From Siphonodentalium dalli (Eukaryota > Mollusca > Scaphopoda > Gadilida > Siphonodentaliidae), in NCBI GenBank assembly GCA_032622095.1, contig CP136066.1:10193784-10257783 (forward strand): DNA of 64,000 bases, in the 5' to 3' direction. This document shows positions 41,501-56,500 of this stretch, in pieces. Position numbers and translations under genes: made by a program. Numbering within the stretch: the first letter of the stretch is position 1; every line of letters starts with the position of its first letter. The notes beneath the pieces were generated by a model. The model was not told where the DNA came from, ran no database searches, and saw only the letters and a list, made by a program, of their open reading frames with translations.

Positions 41501-44500
41501 GACATGTAGATGGGAACGAGTCATTTTTGGGTCATTCGGCCAAAAAACATGGCCACCAGCAGCCATCTTGGATTTTACTCTTTGTATGATTAAATCCTTT
41601 AGCATGGGCTACAGGTCGTACCTTTAGTCTGATCATCATGAAATTTTTCATGCTGTTGAAATTGGAATGTAGATGGGAACGAGTCATTTTGGGGTCATTC
41701 GGACGAAAAACATGGCCGCCAGTGGCCATCTTTGATTTAAAAATTCAATCCATTAGCACGGGCTACAGGTTGTACTGTTTATCTGATCATCATGAAATTT
41801 GTCATGGATGTTAATATTGACATGTAGATGGCAACAATTAATTTTGGGGTCATTCGGCCAAAATACATGGCCGCCAGCAGCCATCTTGGATTTTACTCTT
41901 TGTATGACTAAACATTTAGCACGGGCTACAGGTCGTACCTTTAGTCTGATCATCATAAAATTTGTCATGGATGTTAACAATGACATGTAGATGGGGGAAC
42001 GAGTCATTTTGAGGTCATTCGGCCAAAAAACATGGCCCCTAGCAGCCATCTTGGTTTTTACTCTTTGTATGACTAAATCCTTAGCACGGGCTACAGGTCG
42101 AGCGGCCATCTTTGATTTCAAAATTCAACGCATAAGCACGGGCTACAGGTCATACTGTTTGTCTGATCATCATGAAATTTGTCATGGATGTTAATATTGA
42201 CATGTAGATGGGAACGATTAATTTTGGGGTTATACGGCCAAAAAACATGGCCGCCAGCAGCCATCTTGGATTTTACTCTTTGTATGACTAAATCCTTTAG
42301 CACAGGCTACAGGTCGTACCTTTGTCTGATCATCATAAAATTTGTCATGGATGTTAACAATGACATGTAGATGGGAACGAGTCATTTTGAGGTCATTCGG
42401 CCAAAAAACCTGGCCGCCAGCAGCCATCTTGAATTTTACTCTTTGTATGACTAAATCCTTTAAGCTACAGGTCGTACCTTTAGTTTGATCATCATAAAAT
42501 TTGTCATGGATGTTAATAATGACATGTAGATGGGAACTAGTCATTTTGGGGTCCTTCGGCCAAAAAACATGGCCGCCAGCTGCCATCTTGGATTTTACTG
42601 TGCATGATTATATCCTTTACTGCACAGTTTTTAGCTCAACTTTACTTTGTAAATTTTGAGCTATTGCCATGGCTTTGTCGTCCGTCGTCCGTGTGTGCGT
42701 GTATGCGTGTGTGTGTGTGTGAGTGTGTGATGCGTCAACAATTTCCTTTAGCACGGGCTACAGGTCATACCTTTGGTCGGATCATTATAAAATTTGTCAT
42801 AGCTGTCGACATTGACATGTAGATGGGAACGAGTCATTTTGGGGTCATTCGGGAAAAAAACATGGCCGCCAGTGGCCATCTTGGATTTCAAAATTCAATC
42901 CATTAGCACAGGCTACAGGTCCTCCCATTCGTCTGATCATCATGAAATTTGTCATGGATATTAATATTGACATGTAGATGGGAACGAGTCATTTTGGGGT
43001 CGTTCGGCCATAAAACATGGCTGCGGGAAGCCATCTTGGATTTTACTCTTTGCATGACTAACTCCTTTGGCACGTGCTACAGGTCGTACCTTTGGTCGGA
43101 TCATTATGAAATTTGTCATGGGCATTGACATTGACATGTAGATGGGAACGAGTCATTTTGGGGTCATTCGGGAAAAAAACATGGCCGCCAGTGGCCATCT
43201 TGGATTTCAAAATTCAATCCATTAGCACTGGCTACAGGTCCTCCCGTTCGTCTGATCATCATGAAATTTGTCATGGATATTAATATTGACATGTAGATGG
43301 GAACGAGTCATTTTGGGGTCGTTCGGCCATAAAACATGGCCGCGGGAAGCCATCTTGGATTTTACTCTTTGCATGACTAACTCCTTTGGCACGTGCTACA
43401 GGTCGTACCTTTGGTCGGATCATTATGAAATTTGTCATGGGCGTTGACATTGACATGTAGATTGGAACGAGTCATTTTGGGGTCATTCGGCCAAAAAACA
43501 TGGACGCCAGTGGCCATCTTGGATTTCAAAATTCAATCCATTAGCACGGGCTACAGGCCAGAGTGTTCGTCTGATCATCATGAAATATGTCATGGAAGTT
43601 AATATTGACATGTAGATGGGAACGTGTAATTATGGGGTTGTTCGGCCAAAAAACATGGCCACCAGCAGCCATCTTGGATTTTACTCTTTGCATGACTAAA
43701 TCCTTTGGCACGGACTACGGGTCGTACCTTTGGTCGAATCATCATGAAATTTGTCATGGATGTTAACAATAACATGTAGATGGGAACGAGTCATTTTGGG
43801 GTCATTCGGCAAAAAAACATGGCCGCCAGCAGCCATCTTGGATTTTGTTCTTTGCATGACTAAATCGTTTGGCACGGGCTACAGGTCGTACCTTTGGTCG
43901 CATCATTATGAAATTTGTCATGGCTGTTGACATTGACATATAGATGGGAACGAGTCATTTTGGGGTCATGGCCGCCAGCAGCCTTCTTGGATTTTACTCT
44001 TTGCATGACTAAATCTTTTGGCAGACTACAGGTCGTATCTTTGTTCGGATCGTTATGAAATTTGTCATGGCTGTTGACATTGACATATAGATGGGAACGA
44101 GTCATTTTGGGGTCATTCGGCAAAAAAACATGGCCGCCAGTGGCCATCTTGGATTTCATAATTCAATAAATTAGCACAGACTACAGGCCGGAATGTTCGT
44201 TTGATCATCATGAAATTTGTCGTGGAAGTTAATATTGACATGTAGATGGGAACGAGTCATTTTGGGGTCATTCGGCAAAAAAACATGGCCACCAGCGGCC
44301 ATCTTGGATTCAAAATTCAATTCATTAGCACGGGCTACAGGTCGTACTGTTCGTCTGATCATCATGAAATTTGTCATGGATGTTAATATAGACATGTAGA
44401 TGGGAACGCCAAAAAACATGTCCGCCAGCAGCCATCTTGGATTTTACTCTTTGCATGACTAAATCATTTGACACAGGCTACAGGTCGTATCTTTTGTCGG

Positions 44501-47500
44501 ATCATCATGAAATTTGTTATGGATGTTAACAATGACATGTAAATGGGAACGAGTCTTTTTGGGGTTATTCGGCCTAAAAACATGGCTGCCAGTGGCCATC
44601 TTGGATTTTACTCTTTGCATAACTAGGCCTTTCAACTTAACACATTCCTAATCACTCCATTGACTGTAACACAAGAAATTATTCCCTTTCCAAGTTGAGC
44701 TACAGTCATTGACACTTTCATTACACTCCTTTTTAATCTCTCTATTCATTGCTCATCACAAAAAAATTACATTCTTTACAAAGTTGAGCTACAGTGTCAT
44801 TGACCCTTTCATTTTGCATGTCTTTATAATGCTATGAAAATGATCAGATGAGAAAGTCACTTTCCCGATTCCCAGTCAAATTACGGGAATTGGGACTTGA
44901 AATTTTGGAATGAAACCAAGAAATCCCATTCCCTGATTTAACCCTAGTGAAAATATTGTGGATATTCTTTTGAGTGAAAAATCTATTTGCATATAACCCA
45001 TCGTCTGTGCCTGTGTAACTCACAATTTTCGCGCGTTTATAGCTTTTTAACCATGCATCCAATTTAGCCCATATTTGGATAACATCATGCGGTGTATCTC
45101 AGAAGACATTACATTGATTGGTAAAATAAAACCTGAGATAGAATGTTTTTCCTGAAGGCCATAAATGTGATGTTTTGTCACGATCAGAGTAGGTACTGAC
45201 ACAAAAGTCTCTGAAAACACCAAAGAGATGTTGATCATCTCCTGATCAGCAGTTTACTAGGGCCCTGCAAATTGATTAGATTCGATTCAGAATCTTTCAT
45301 CTGATTCGATTCAATTCAAAATTGGCTGTCATGATTCAAATTGTATCGAATCATTGGCACCATTTGCATTCTTGTTACTTCAACAGACCACAATACTTTT
45401 TCGCGAATATATGTTACTAGAAGGTGACCCGACTTCGTTCGGGCTTTGACCTTGAATTGACCATTTTGAAGGTCAAGGTCAGGTGGGGTCAAACACCAAC
45501 ACCCCAAAAATGGTGGAAATCGGCCCATCGGATACCGGGAAATCGGCCCAGCGGATACCGAGATACCCTATATATGCATCAAATTTCGTCCGTAAAAATC
45601 CGCCAGTTTAACCCGATTTGATTTCCACTCAAGCATATAAACGCGCCTCATATACACACGCTCATTAATTATCAAGTTTCAACGTAAAGATAAATTACCA
45701 TCGGTGCCCGAGATATCGCCAAGACGTCTGAAACAGTCAAATGCATCGACCGGTTAAGCGTTAACGTGATCTAACGTTATGACGTCATAGAAGTTACGCA
45801 TTGTTTTTATCCTGATGGAAGATAGTACCACTTCTTGATAATTGAGGCAGATAACTAAAACGGATACATACGCATTATATATCGTTGGAAAGAGGAAACA
45901 CGAAAGATTCTCACAGTGTCATTATTATGACTGGCATTTTATTATTCGCGCTGTTTCGAACCGATTTGTAAGCACCGAACTCAAATGAAAGTCCCGTAAC
46001 ACAGCGTAAAAACAGATTTGACCTCGGCACGTGAAAAGTTGACCTCGGATCTGAAAATCAATAGGCCCGTGTTCGTTCCCGTGTCGAATTACGTGTCCGT
46101 ACCAAGTTTGGTCGAAATCGGTCCAGCCGTGTTCGAGTCCATCACGAACACACACACACACAAACAAACAGATCTTCCAAGATATATAATAGATGATACG
46201 AATGCATAAGAATAACATTGCCGGCGACTGGGCTATATTATAGACCACCAAAGCTTGTAAGACTTATGCAACTTATCCAGTAAATTTTCATATATTATGT
46301 CAAACTTGTGCATGATTTTTTTACCCTGTGCCAATGCATTCTCTTATATATGCGAGTCGACCATAGGTCGCCTCGCATATATAAGAGAATGCATTGGCCT
46401 AACAATTTTTTACAATTTTAATTTATTTTTTCTTTAACAATTTTATAATTTCCCCCATACAGAGCCCCAGACAAGCATGAGCAGACGACACTCTTCTATA
46501 TGCTTCTATATATGTGTGGGGCTCCCTGCAGGGTAATGGATGTTTTTTATTTTATGTCCTAAAAATTGTAAGAAACATTTATTTTAAAAAATGATAAAAA
46601 ATTGTTAGACCAATGCATTCTCTTATATATGCGAGGCGACCTATGGTCGACTCGCATATATAAGAGAATGCATTGGCACAGGGTAAAAAATCCCGACTTA
46701 CGACTGGATTTGATATGGCGGGTCACATATGTCTAACTTGTGAACCCGATTGCTTTCGGGCTTCAATATTGCTTCTGATAATGTTTCGTTATTGTTTAAC
46801 AGAGACGGCCACAAAGAATGCGCACTTAATTGCAAATTTTGATTCATTTATAGATAATATTTACATTGTATACTGACGACCATTTATCATTGTCACAAAG
46901 TGAGAAAATTTATTTTTGTAAGCCTCTGATTCATGTATTATCTTCGTTGTCGCTATTATTATGGCTGACGAAATGATTCAATTTGAGATTTTTTTACCCT
47001 GTGCCAATGCATTCTCTTATATATGCGAGTCGACCATAGGTCGCCTCGCATATATAAGAGAATGCATTGGCCTAACAATTTTTTACAATTTTAATAATTT
47101 TTTCTTGTATTCTTTAACAATTTTATAATTTCACCCATACAGAGCCCCAGACAAGCATGAGCAGACGACACTCTTCTATATGCTTCTATATATGTGTGGG
47201 GCTCCCTGCAGGGTAATGGATGTTTTTTATTTTATGTCCTAAAAATTGTAAGAAACTTTTATTTAAAAAAAATGATAAAATTGTTAGGCCAATGCATTCT
47301 CTTATATATGCGAGGCGACCTATGGTCGACTCGCATATATAAGAGAATGCATTGGCACAGGGTAAAAAAAATCCCAACTTACGATTAGAGATTCGATGCG
47401 ATTTGGAATCATTTGGCTGATTCAATTTGAGATTCGATTTGAAAATTGCCCGATTCGCAGGGGCCTATAAGTCTACATACTAAAATCAGCAGAATCGACT

Positions 47501-50500
47501 GAAGTCACTTTATATCAATTAAAATAAAGCAATTCGGTTGAAGACAAGCCTGAGTTTAGCGTGTCTGTCATTTGCAGAATGACGTCCGCAGAGGGTGAAT
47601 TTAGTGATGCTATCCCACATACGGGCTAGCATGGGCAAATTCACCCTCTTGGGACCTCATTCTGCATGGCCTCATCTGCTATGGGAGTCATATACTCAGA
47701 TTGAAGTTCCCGAATGGTGAATATTGTGATATACACCCATTGGGAACCTAGATTATACAATGTGTCATCTGCCAATTTGGGGATATAGAGAACTAAACTA
47801 AAAATGAAATAGAATCTGTTAAGAAGTTTCTATAGAAATTTGATAATAAAGAAACTTTCCAGAGAAGATGAGGGCTATGCAGAATGAGGTCCCCAAAGGG
47901 TGAAATTAGTGATGCTAGTCTGCTATGTGGGATAGCGTCACTAATTTGACCTTCTGGGGACCTCATTCTGCAAATGACAGGCACAATAAACTCAGACTTG
48001 GTTGAAGATTGTACATGGGATGTGGAGTTAAGGGATTATACTCGAAAACTGGGTAATACATGTTAGCACTAGCTACTTTTTCTTTAAGAAATTGACTAGA
48101 CTGGTAGCATCCATCGCATTCCAAAGGTGAAGGGGTATAAACTATCCCGAAATGTTAATTCAACGACTGAAAATGTGAGCGCACATGGAAAAGTAATAAA
48201 GAGCTTTTATAGACCCGTCGTTTTTGATGGGCAATACCCTAGTATTATTCATAATACTATATCCTGTGAAATTGATGGAGAATTATTTGTAGCTCTAATC
48301 TTACTATTATTTGTTTGTGAATAGGTGATGTTGCCAGACATGGCCCCAGCTCAGTTCATTATTTGTAGCTCTAATCTTAGTATTATTTGTTTGTAAATAG
48401 GTGATGTTGCCAGACACGGCCCCAGCTCAGTTCCAATCGACCTACACACCCATTGATTCCGCAGGTACGGCCCCAGCTCAGTTCATTATTTGTATCTCTA
48501 ATCTTAGTATTATTTGTTTGTAAATAGGTGATGTTGCCCGATACGGCCCCAGCTCAGTTCCAATCGACCTACACACCCATCGATTCCGCTGGTACAGACT
48601 CGCAGATCAAACATTTAGCAAGATTACTAGCTGCACAGCTCACGTCAGCCGGAATGGGTAAGGGCGTGATGGCTGTACTCAAAAAGGTGAGAATTATTAA
48701 TAGCTTTCATTCATTCTAGAGTTATTCATCTTTGTTTATCTGGAATTGTTGGCTTGTTGGTCTGCCCGATGTCTGTTCAGGCCATAACTTGAACTGTAGA
48801 TCTCGGATCTCAAGGAAATTTTGTATGGATGTTCACTACTATTAGTACATTCAATAGAGGGTTCAATCATTTTGTTCGGGTTTTTCATTCTAGAGTTATT
48901 CATCTTTGTTTATCTGGAAATGTTGGCTTTTTGTTCAATTCAATGTCTGTTCAGGCCATAACTTGATCTCAATGAAATTTGGAATGGATGTTTACCACTA
49001 TAATGAAATTCAATGGGGTGTTAATCGTTTTGTTTAGGTTTTTCGTTCTATAATTATTCATATTTCCGCCAAAGGAAGCCCTCACACCGAACTATATGGA
49101 TAGATGTCCTGCGTTTGTAAACCATAGCAGAAAAGGGTTAACTTTTTTGGTCGGTCGCCTACGGTAACTAATGGTCAGTGGCTTGCCTCGGTATCAGTCA
49201 CGCATGCGCAGTCCCAATATAATTCACTGTACAGATTGAATTAGCCAGTTTATTTTTCTGCTACAACCGAACGGATCATAAGGGAGTATTTTTCCGAATT
49301 TGTCGTTTAACAATAGCGACAAATTCAATTTATCGATACAATAATTACTGGTCGCCTACGCGTTCGTTTTTATAATTATCGTTTCGAATTCACGGACCGT
49401 TTCGTTTCAAACATATAATTGTTCGTGTTTTTCGAATAGGCGGCTGACTTCAAAATTTTCGAATATGAAAATCGATACGAGGCGCACATTTCGCCATAAT
49501 CAGCCGCCATTTCAAGGCCTTACGAGGCGCATAGACTACTGTGAACAATTCATCTATGTAATTATTATAGAACCTATAAGGTATGATATAATTTGTCAGA
49601 TATAAAAAATGCCACGTGATTCTCTAACGGAAGTCTCCTAATTTCGTGGGAATTTATTTACGCGTGGACATTTATTTAGCAATAATTACCATCGCTACTG
49701 ACGCTATCTATCATAATGTTATGAACAACATTCTTTCTCATAATACTTTGTTGTTTTATGGTTCTATACCACTGATCCAGATGTGTTGGTCACATTCGAA
49801 CTTAAAGTTGATAACATTAACATCTTGGTTTATCAATGTCAAAACCAGATACCATTTCAAGGCCTTACGAGGCGCACAGATTATTGTGAGAAATACATCT
49901 ATGGAATTATTATAGCACCTATAAGGTATGATTGAATTTGTCAGATATCAAAAATGCCACGTGATTCTCCGCCGGAAATATCATAATTTCGTGGGAATTA
50001 TTTTGACGTTTTAATGCGTGGAAATTTATTTAACAATAATTCCATCGCTACTGACGCTATCTCTCGTCATGTTATGAACAACGTGCTTTCACATAATACT
50101 ATGTTTCAATACAAATGATCCAGATGTGTTAATCACGTTTGACCTTGAAGTTGATTACAATCTACCCAAGAATACTGACAGTTGATTAGATCTTGGTTTA
50201 TCAATGTCACATGCATAACAATAACTTCATATGACAGTAGTACCGTAGTGCTACGAATAAATCTCAGCCATGTCATAGAGGTATGTCGATTAATAGCTAC
50301 CTTGTATATACCGCTATTCTCAAAGTGATTGACCAGAGAAACGGGGTGATACCCCGGTCATGACCGCGGTGATACCGGTAATAAACGGTAGCGGTATCGA
50401 GACGGTCATGGCGTGAAGTTACGGTATTGGGTGATGATACAGTGGTCTTTTAGCGGGCACCGCATTAATTTTGTGGAATACCGCGGTGATTTTCATGGAA

Positions 50501-53500
50501 CTCTTTTAGGGGAGGTATTTACTCGCGCATGCTTGTTCGCGTTAACAAGCGGTATCGGTGCCGCGGTGTTGGAGGATACCGCGGTATAGTACCGCCATAT
50601 TAACTGGGTGACACCACGTTATTGGTGGTTAATTACTTTAAGTATGGCGGTAGGTCTAATGAACAATAGCTGCGATTATACACCAGCCGGTTCAGCAAGC
50701 CGGTCTGAACCGGTGGGCTTGTAAATTTCTGAGAAGGATCCAGGGATGTTTTTCTACCTGCTACAGGTTTGGGCGCTCAAACTCTGGAGACCCTGGGGAT
50801 AGTAATTATTAAAGTGGTTCTCCATTATTTCAACAAATTTTTCTAAGAGAATAATTCAACAACTAAACATGAAAATCGGATGAGATAGTCTACTAGTATG
50901 ATATAGAGCCTTTATTTGCACCATCTCTGGATCCTTCCCAGGTAGTATTTCTCGGTCGGATCTCTTCTCGGGCAGGAACAGTTCACGCTCCCCCGATTAT
51001 GCCGCGGCATTAAATCAATTAGTGGGGAAGCGACCGGTGGCGATGCAGGGGTACTTGGGACCCCCAGGACATTTGGTCCCACACCGGCGCAAGCGGTTCT
51101 GTGTGCTGAAGTTGCCAAAATCGCGTGCGAACGTAACGACACCGGCTGGGCGGCCTACGGCGACTTCGGCATAGGGCAGTGGCCCTATCCATGAGGTAGC
51201 AAGCCCGGTCCCCTTGGTCACGATCTATATAAAGACACGGCCTTGCCTGCCTCTCAGCCGTCTTGGGGTTTCTGCTGCAATGGCCTCTACCCATCGTTCT
51301 GCTTGGACAGGACATTCAGCTTGGTCGGGACCACCTGCATTTGGGGGGGGGGGGGGCTCACCCCGGTCCGATGGCTCCACCTCCTTCCGGTTATCAGAAG
51401 AAACCAGTTTTGGCTAATGGCTATGGGATTCTTCATTTCGACACTGGACTCCAAAATTGGAACTCAGTTTATCAGCCTTAAAATTCCATGGGAGGTATTT
51501 ACTCCTCGATTGAGCCATCGCCGGAATGGGCCTCCCTCTAGTGTTTTGTCGTCCATTATTGCAGGTCGTTCCGACGCTAGGGCAGAGAGCGACATGCTAT
51601 CCTTACACCCCAAGGCGTCTGAGGCTTTCGATGACGACCCGTCTGCGCACAATACGTCAGACTGTGGGTCTTTTCGGTCGTCACAGTCTGGCATCGGTAA
51701 GGCAGAAGCTGCGGATCGTGATTTCCTATCCACGGATTATCTCATCTATATGCTTCTTCCTACTGAACTATGTACTCTCAAGCTCGCCTGGCTCGCCCTG
51801 CGCACTCGTACCACCGTCTTCAAAATGCATCGAGAACACGATCTATCTTACCTGTGATATACATTTCATAGGTAAGTGACACGACCCGCGACTGACACAC
51901 TGGTCAATAGACTTCACACATGAATGAAGCACATTTACATGGAAAGCATTTCTCTTGTCACGTGCCACAACGACCCTGCCAATGGCCTGGCCGACAGAGT
52001 ACATCTCATGGCTCTTCATACTACTATTACCAATATCAATTTGATTATCTGGCACATGGTAATAAAATTAACAGGGCACTGCACGCCTATAGACAATAGA
52101 CAATAACGCGGGCAAAGACGTTTGCACTGTCCATCTCAGCTTTCTAGGAAGCTCATTCGACAATAAAAACAGGCAAAGACGTTTGCGCTGTCCAGCTCAG
52201 CTTTCGAGGAAGCTCTTTGACTAGCCATCAAACCTTTCCTTGCAGGCAGGGACCAACCCATATGAGGGAATCCCAACCACATGGCACCAGCCGCCCAATC
52301 ATAAGGGCCTGAGATCATGCTGACAACTCTGCTCGCTTCGGTCTATGCTGGATTTGTCCTATTTTCCTTAAACATGCCTTCAACAGGACCACTTAGGTCG
52401 GGGGAGCTCCTCTCCATCATGGCTCTTAAAATTCAATAAGTAACAACATTATAAAGGGATGTGTGTCCTTTACTAGGAGGATAAAAATTTTCATTTGTTT
52501 CCTTAATCAGCGAGCCTTTTTGGAGGGGGTCTTCCCCTAGTTTGCTGCATGCCTCACACTAACATATCACACACCTAGGTCGTTCTGCTGCATGTTTGGG
52601 GGGGAAAGTGACATGATGTTCCGGGCAGAGGCTCCGAACTGAATATTACGCATGGTGACAATTTACCCGTGGTTATCATCTGATTACATTGTACATCATT
52701 TGAACTGATTTCAGTTGTCAAAGAGCCAAAGGGCCTTCTGCAATGATCTCATTGTGACTTATAGATCACCTTGATATATAATTTTTATATCATTTTTATA
52801 TATTTATATCAGTCCTTCCCAGGAGACGGGAGTGATTGCTCTCGAACCCGTATGCACTCGTAATTTTCAATTCACGTGTGCTAAAATTCGCACCCGTCCT
52901 TCTTCACAAAATACTAATGGAGACTGTAATTGTTGGTTCAATATTGAACTATTTTAAGGTTTATTTAGATGCTTTACCATCTCAGTGCAACTATGGCATA
53001 TTAAAGTGTAACTAGACATAGGTCTATTCCACAATGACTTTTGGTTTGAGCAAAAACCAAACTTACATGTACAATTATGGTATCGTATGGGTGCCATATT
53101 ACACCCGTCTTCTGCATTACGGGAGCAAATAAATGCTCTCGGTGTGTTTTCCTCATGGGAAGGACTGTTTATATACTCGTAAGATTTGTATCACAGGATT
53201 TCTGTCGGATATCCTGTGATGCATAGGTACCTCAGAGAGGGCTCCCTCTGTTCAGATGGCTTGACTCCATTATCGTTGTACAACCTGTTTGGCCTAATGG
53301 GTTCTCAACTCAATCCCTGTGCCACAAATTTGGCATCAGGTTCTCTGGCTTTTTCTTTGGCGAATAGCAGTTAGTTAACTTAGGTTGTCTCGCCATCGAT
53401 GGAGTGGGCCTCCGTCTGCAGGTCGTTCTGTCGCTAAGGCGGAGAGTGAGTTAGTCTCCTTCCTTCATGATCCTGCATCATGGGACCTTGACGGGTGGGA

Positions 53501-56500
53501 CCTTAGAACAGACAGCTGAAGAAGATGACACAGAGAGGAATGAAGAGTTTCTTCTAACGTTATACTTGCTCGGTTCGCTCGCAACTATGCATTGGATGGC
53601 ACCTCATGGGATGTTTGTTTCAAAACAAGGGGGGCGGTACACATTTGAGCAATATATGAGTTATTTCACGTAAATAATCCTAACAGATTCATTAAAGTGT
53701 TCATATATGGTACAATCTGTTTTAGAAGAGTACCTTTACTCAAAATTTGGCTATTAACTTTATTGCTCGTGCCTCCTCCTGGGCTTGCATTCTAATCCAT
53801 ATAGTTCAGTGTGAGGGCTTCCTTTGGCGGAAATATGATATTTTTAAAAATATAATATATATTTCCTTAAAGAAAGCCTGAACACTGAACTATCATAGGG
53901 CCCTCCCATGGCGGTGCCATTCCCAACCCCGCGACTCGCCAATCTTCTGATTGAGTTGAAAATAAACTGGCTAATTCAATCTGTACAGTGAATTATATTG
54001 GGACTGCGCATGCGTGACTGATACCGAGGCAAGCCACTGACCATTAGTTACCGTAGGCGACCGACCAAAAAAGTTAACCCTTTTCTGCTATGGTTTACAA
54101 ACGCAGGACATCTATCCATATAGTTCAGTGTTCAGGCTTTCTTTAAGGAAATATATATTATATTTTTTAAAATATCATTTCTGTTTATATGAAAATGCTG
54201 ATGTTGGGTCCATCTGTCTGAGTACCGTATAGCATTTATAGGTTATAGATATGGCCACACTAGGCAGTATGCCACAAGGGTGTATTAACCTGACAACAGT
54301 CCATCTCTTGTTTTCCATGCATTGATACATGTCGCTTGTGTATCCAAAATGAAAACAGATATCTCATGTCTGGCACTTTTGACGAAACGCCAGATACCGC
54401 TGGGGAGTGCAGTTATTTTTCATGGTATCAAAAGATGAGAAATGTCAACTCTATTTTTTGCAAATTTTTATGCAACTAATAGAGGATCTCGCATGAGATT
54501 TGAGCCGATGTTTACCGAGGCTCAAATAGAATTTAGTGGATGAGGTTGATAAATTACATATAAAATAGGATGAGTGTGAGATACTTTTTATCACATGATC
54601 AAATAAACGCACAGCAACACGAAGTATTCATCAAAAAAAGCAATCATAAACTGCAGCAATCACAAGTCATTTAAAGAATGGAGTGACGTCATCACAAGCG
54701 CTGATATTAAACATGTGTCTTACCGATAATTAATGGAGTGACGTCATCACAAGCGCTGATATTAAACATGTGTCTTACCGATAATTAATGGAGTGACGTC
54801 ATCACAAGCGCTGATATTAAACATGTGTCTTACCGATAATTAATGGAGTGACGTCATCACAAGCGCTGATATTAAACATGTGTCTTACCGATAATTAATG
54901 GAGTGACGTCATCACAAGCGCTGATATTAAACATGTGTCTTACCGATAATTAATGGAGTGACGTCATCACAAGCGCTGATATTAAACATGTGTCTTACCG
55001 ATAATTAATGGAGTGACGTCATCACAAGCGCTGATATTAAACATGTGTCTTACCGATAATTAATGGAGTGACGTCATCACAAGCGCTGATATTAAACATG
55101 TGTCTTACCGATAATTAATGGAGTGACGTCATCACAAGCGCTGATATTAAACATGTGTCTTACCGATAATTAATGGAGTGACGTCATCACAAGCGCTGAT
55201 ATTAAACATGTGTCTTACCGATAATTAATGGAGTGACGTCATCACAAGCGCTGATATTAAACATGTGTCTTACCGATAATTAATGGAGTGACGTCATCAC
55301 AAGCGCTGATATTAAACATGTGTCTTACCGATAATTAATGGAGTGACGTCATCACAAGCGCTGATATTAAACATGTGTCTTACCGATAATTAATGGAGTG
55401 ACGTCATCACAAGCGCTGATATTAAACATGTGTCTTACCGATAATTAATGGAGTGACGTCATCACAAGCGCTGATATTAAACATGTGTCTTACCGATAAT
55501 TAATGGAGTGACGTCATCACAAGCGCTGATATTAAACATGTGTCTTACCGATAATTAATGGAGTGACGTCATCACAAGCGCTGATATTAAACATGTGTCT
55601 TACCGATAATTAATGGAGTGACGTCATCACAAGCGCTGATATTAAACATGTGTCTTACCGATAATTAATGGAGTGACGTCATCACAAGCGCTGATATTAA
55701 ACATGTGTCTTACCGATAATTAATGGAGTGACGTCACCACAAGCGCTGATATTAAACATGTGTCTTACCGATAATTAATGGAGTGACGTCATCACAAGCG
55801 CTGATATTAAACATGTGTCTTACCGATAATTAATGGAGTGACGTCATCACAAGCGCTGATATTAAACATGTGTCTTACCGATAATTAATGGAGTGACGTC
55901 ATCACAAGCGCTGATATTAAACATGTGTCTTACCGATAATTAATGGAGTGACGTCATCACAAGCGCTGATATTAAACATGTGTCTTACCGATAATTAATG
56001 GAGTGACGTCATCACAAGCGCTGATATTAAACATGTGTCTTACCGATAATTAATGGAGTGACGTCATCACAAGCGCTGATATTAAACATGTGTCTTACCG
56101 ATAATTAATGGAGTGACGTCATCACAAGCGCTGATATTAAACATGTGTCTTACCGATAATTAATGGAGTGACGTCATCACAAGCGCTGATATTAAACATG
56201 TGTCTTACCGATAATTAATGGAGTGACGTCATCACAAGCGATGATATTAAACATGTGTCTTACCGATAATTAATGGAGTGACGTCATCACAAGCGCTGAT
56301 ATTAAACATGTGTCTTACCGATAATTAATGGATTGACGTCATCACAAGCGCTGATATTAAACATGTGTCTTACCGATAATTAATGGAGTGACGTCATCAC
56401 AAGCGCTGATATTAAACATGTGTCTTACCGATAATTAATGGAGTGACGTCATCACAAGCGCTGATATTAAACATGTGTCTTACCGATAATTAATGGAGTG

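Larger units (their letters stand above)
49059..54178 (+). mobile_element. DIRS-like retroelement, ~5.1 kb, non-autonomous
   Basis: Inverted terminal repeats of about 165 bp match almost perfectly (49092-49254 with the complement of 53967-54130; e.g. GCGCATGCGTGACTGATACC at 54006-54025). The outer 30-45 bp differ between the two ends. Just inside the right repeat, 53784-53905 contains the complement of the left extremity (CTTCCTTTGGCGGAAATAT) fused to the complement of the right extremity (TTTCCTTAAAGAAAGCC). This internal complementary region is the hallmark of DIRS-type elements, which replicate through a circle and integrate with a tyrosine recombinase. No reverse transcriptase or recombinase frame is visible, so it depends on another copy. 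Confidence 0.8.

Noticed and set aside
41532-44419. Multiple antisense frames with [15 protein letters not shown]-like text
   Set aside because: Translations of the ~160-bp tandem unit, repeated and broken at random.
49646-49915. 89-codon open frame
   Set aside because: Falls inside a duplicated non-coding part of the DIRS-like element and the second copy of the repeat does not keep the frame.
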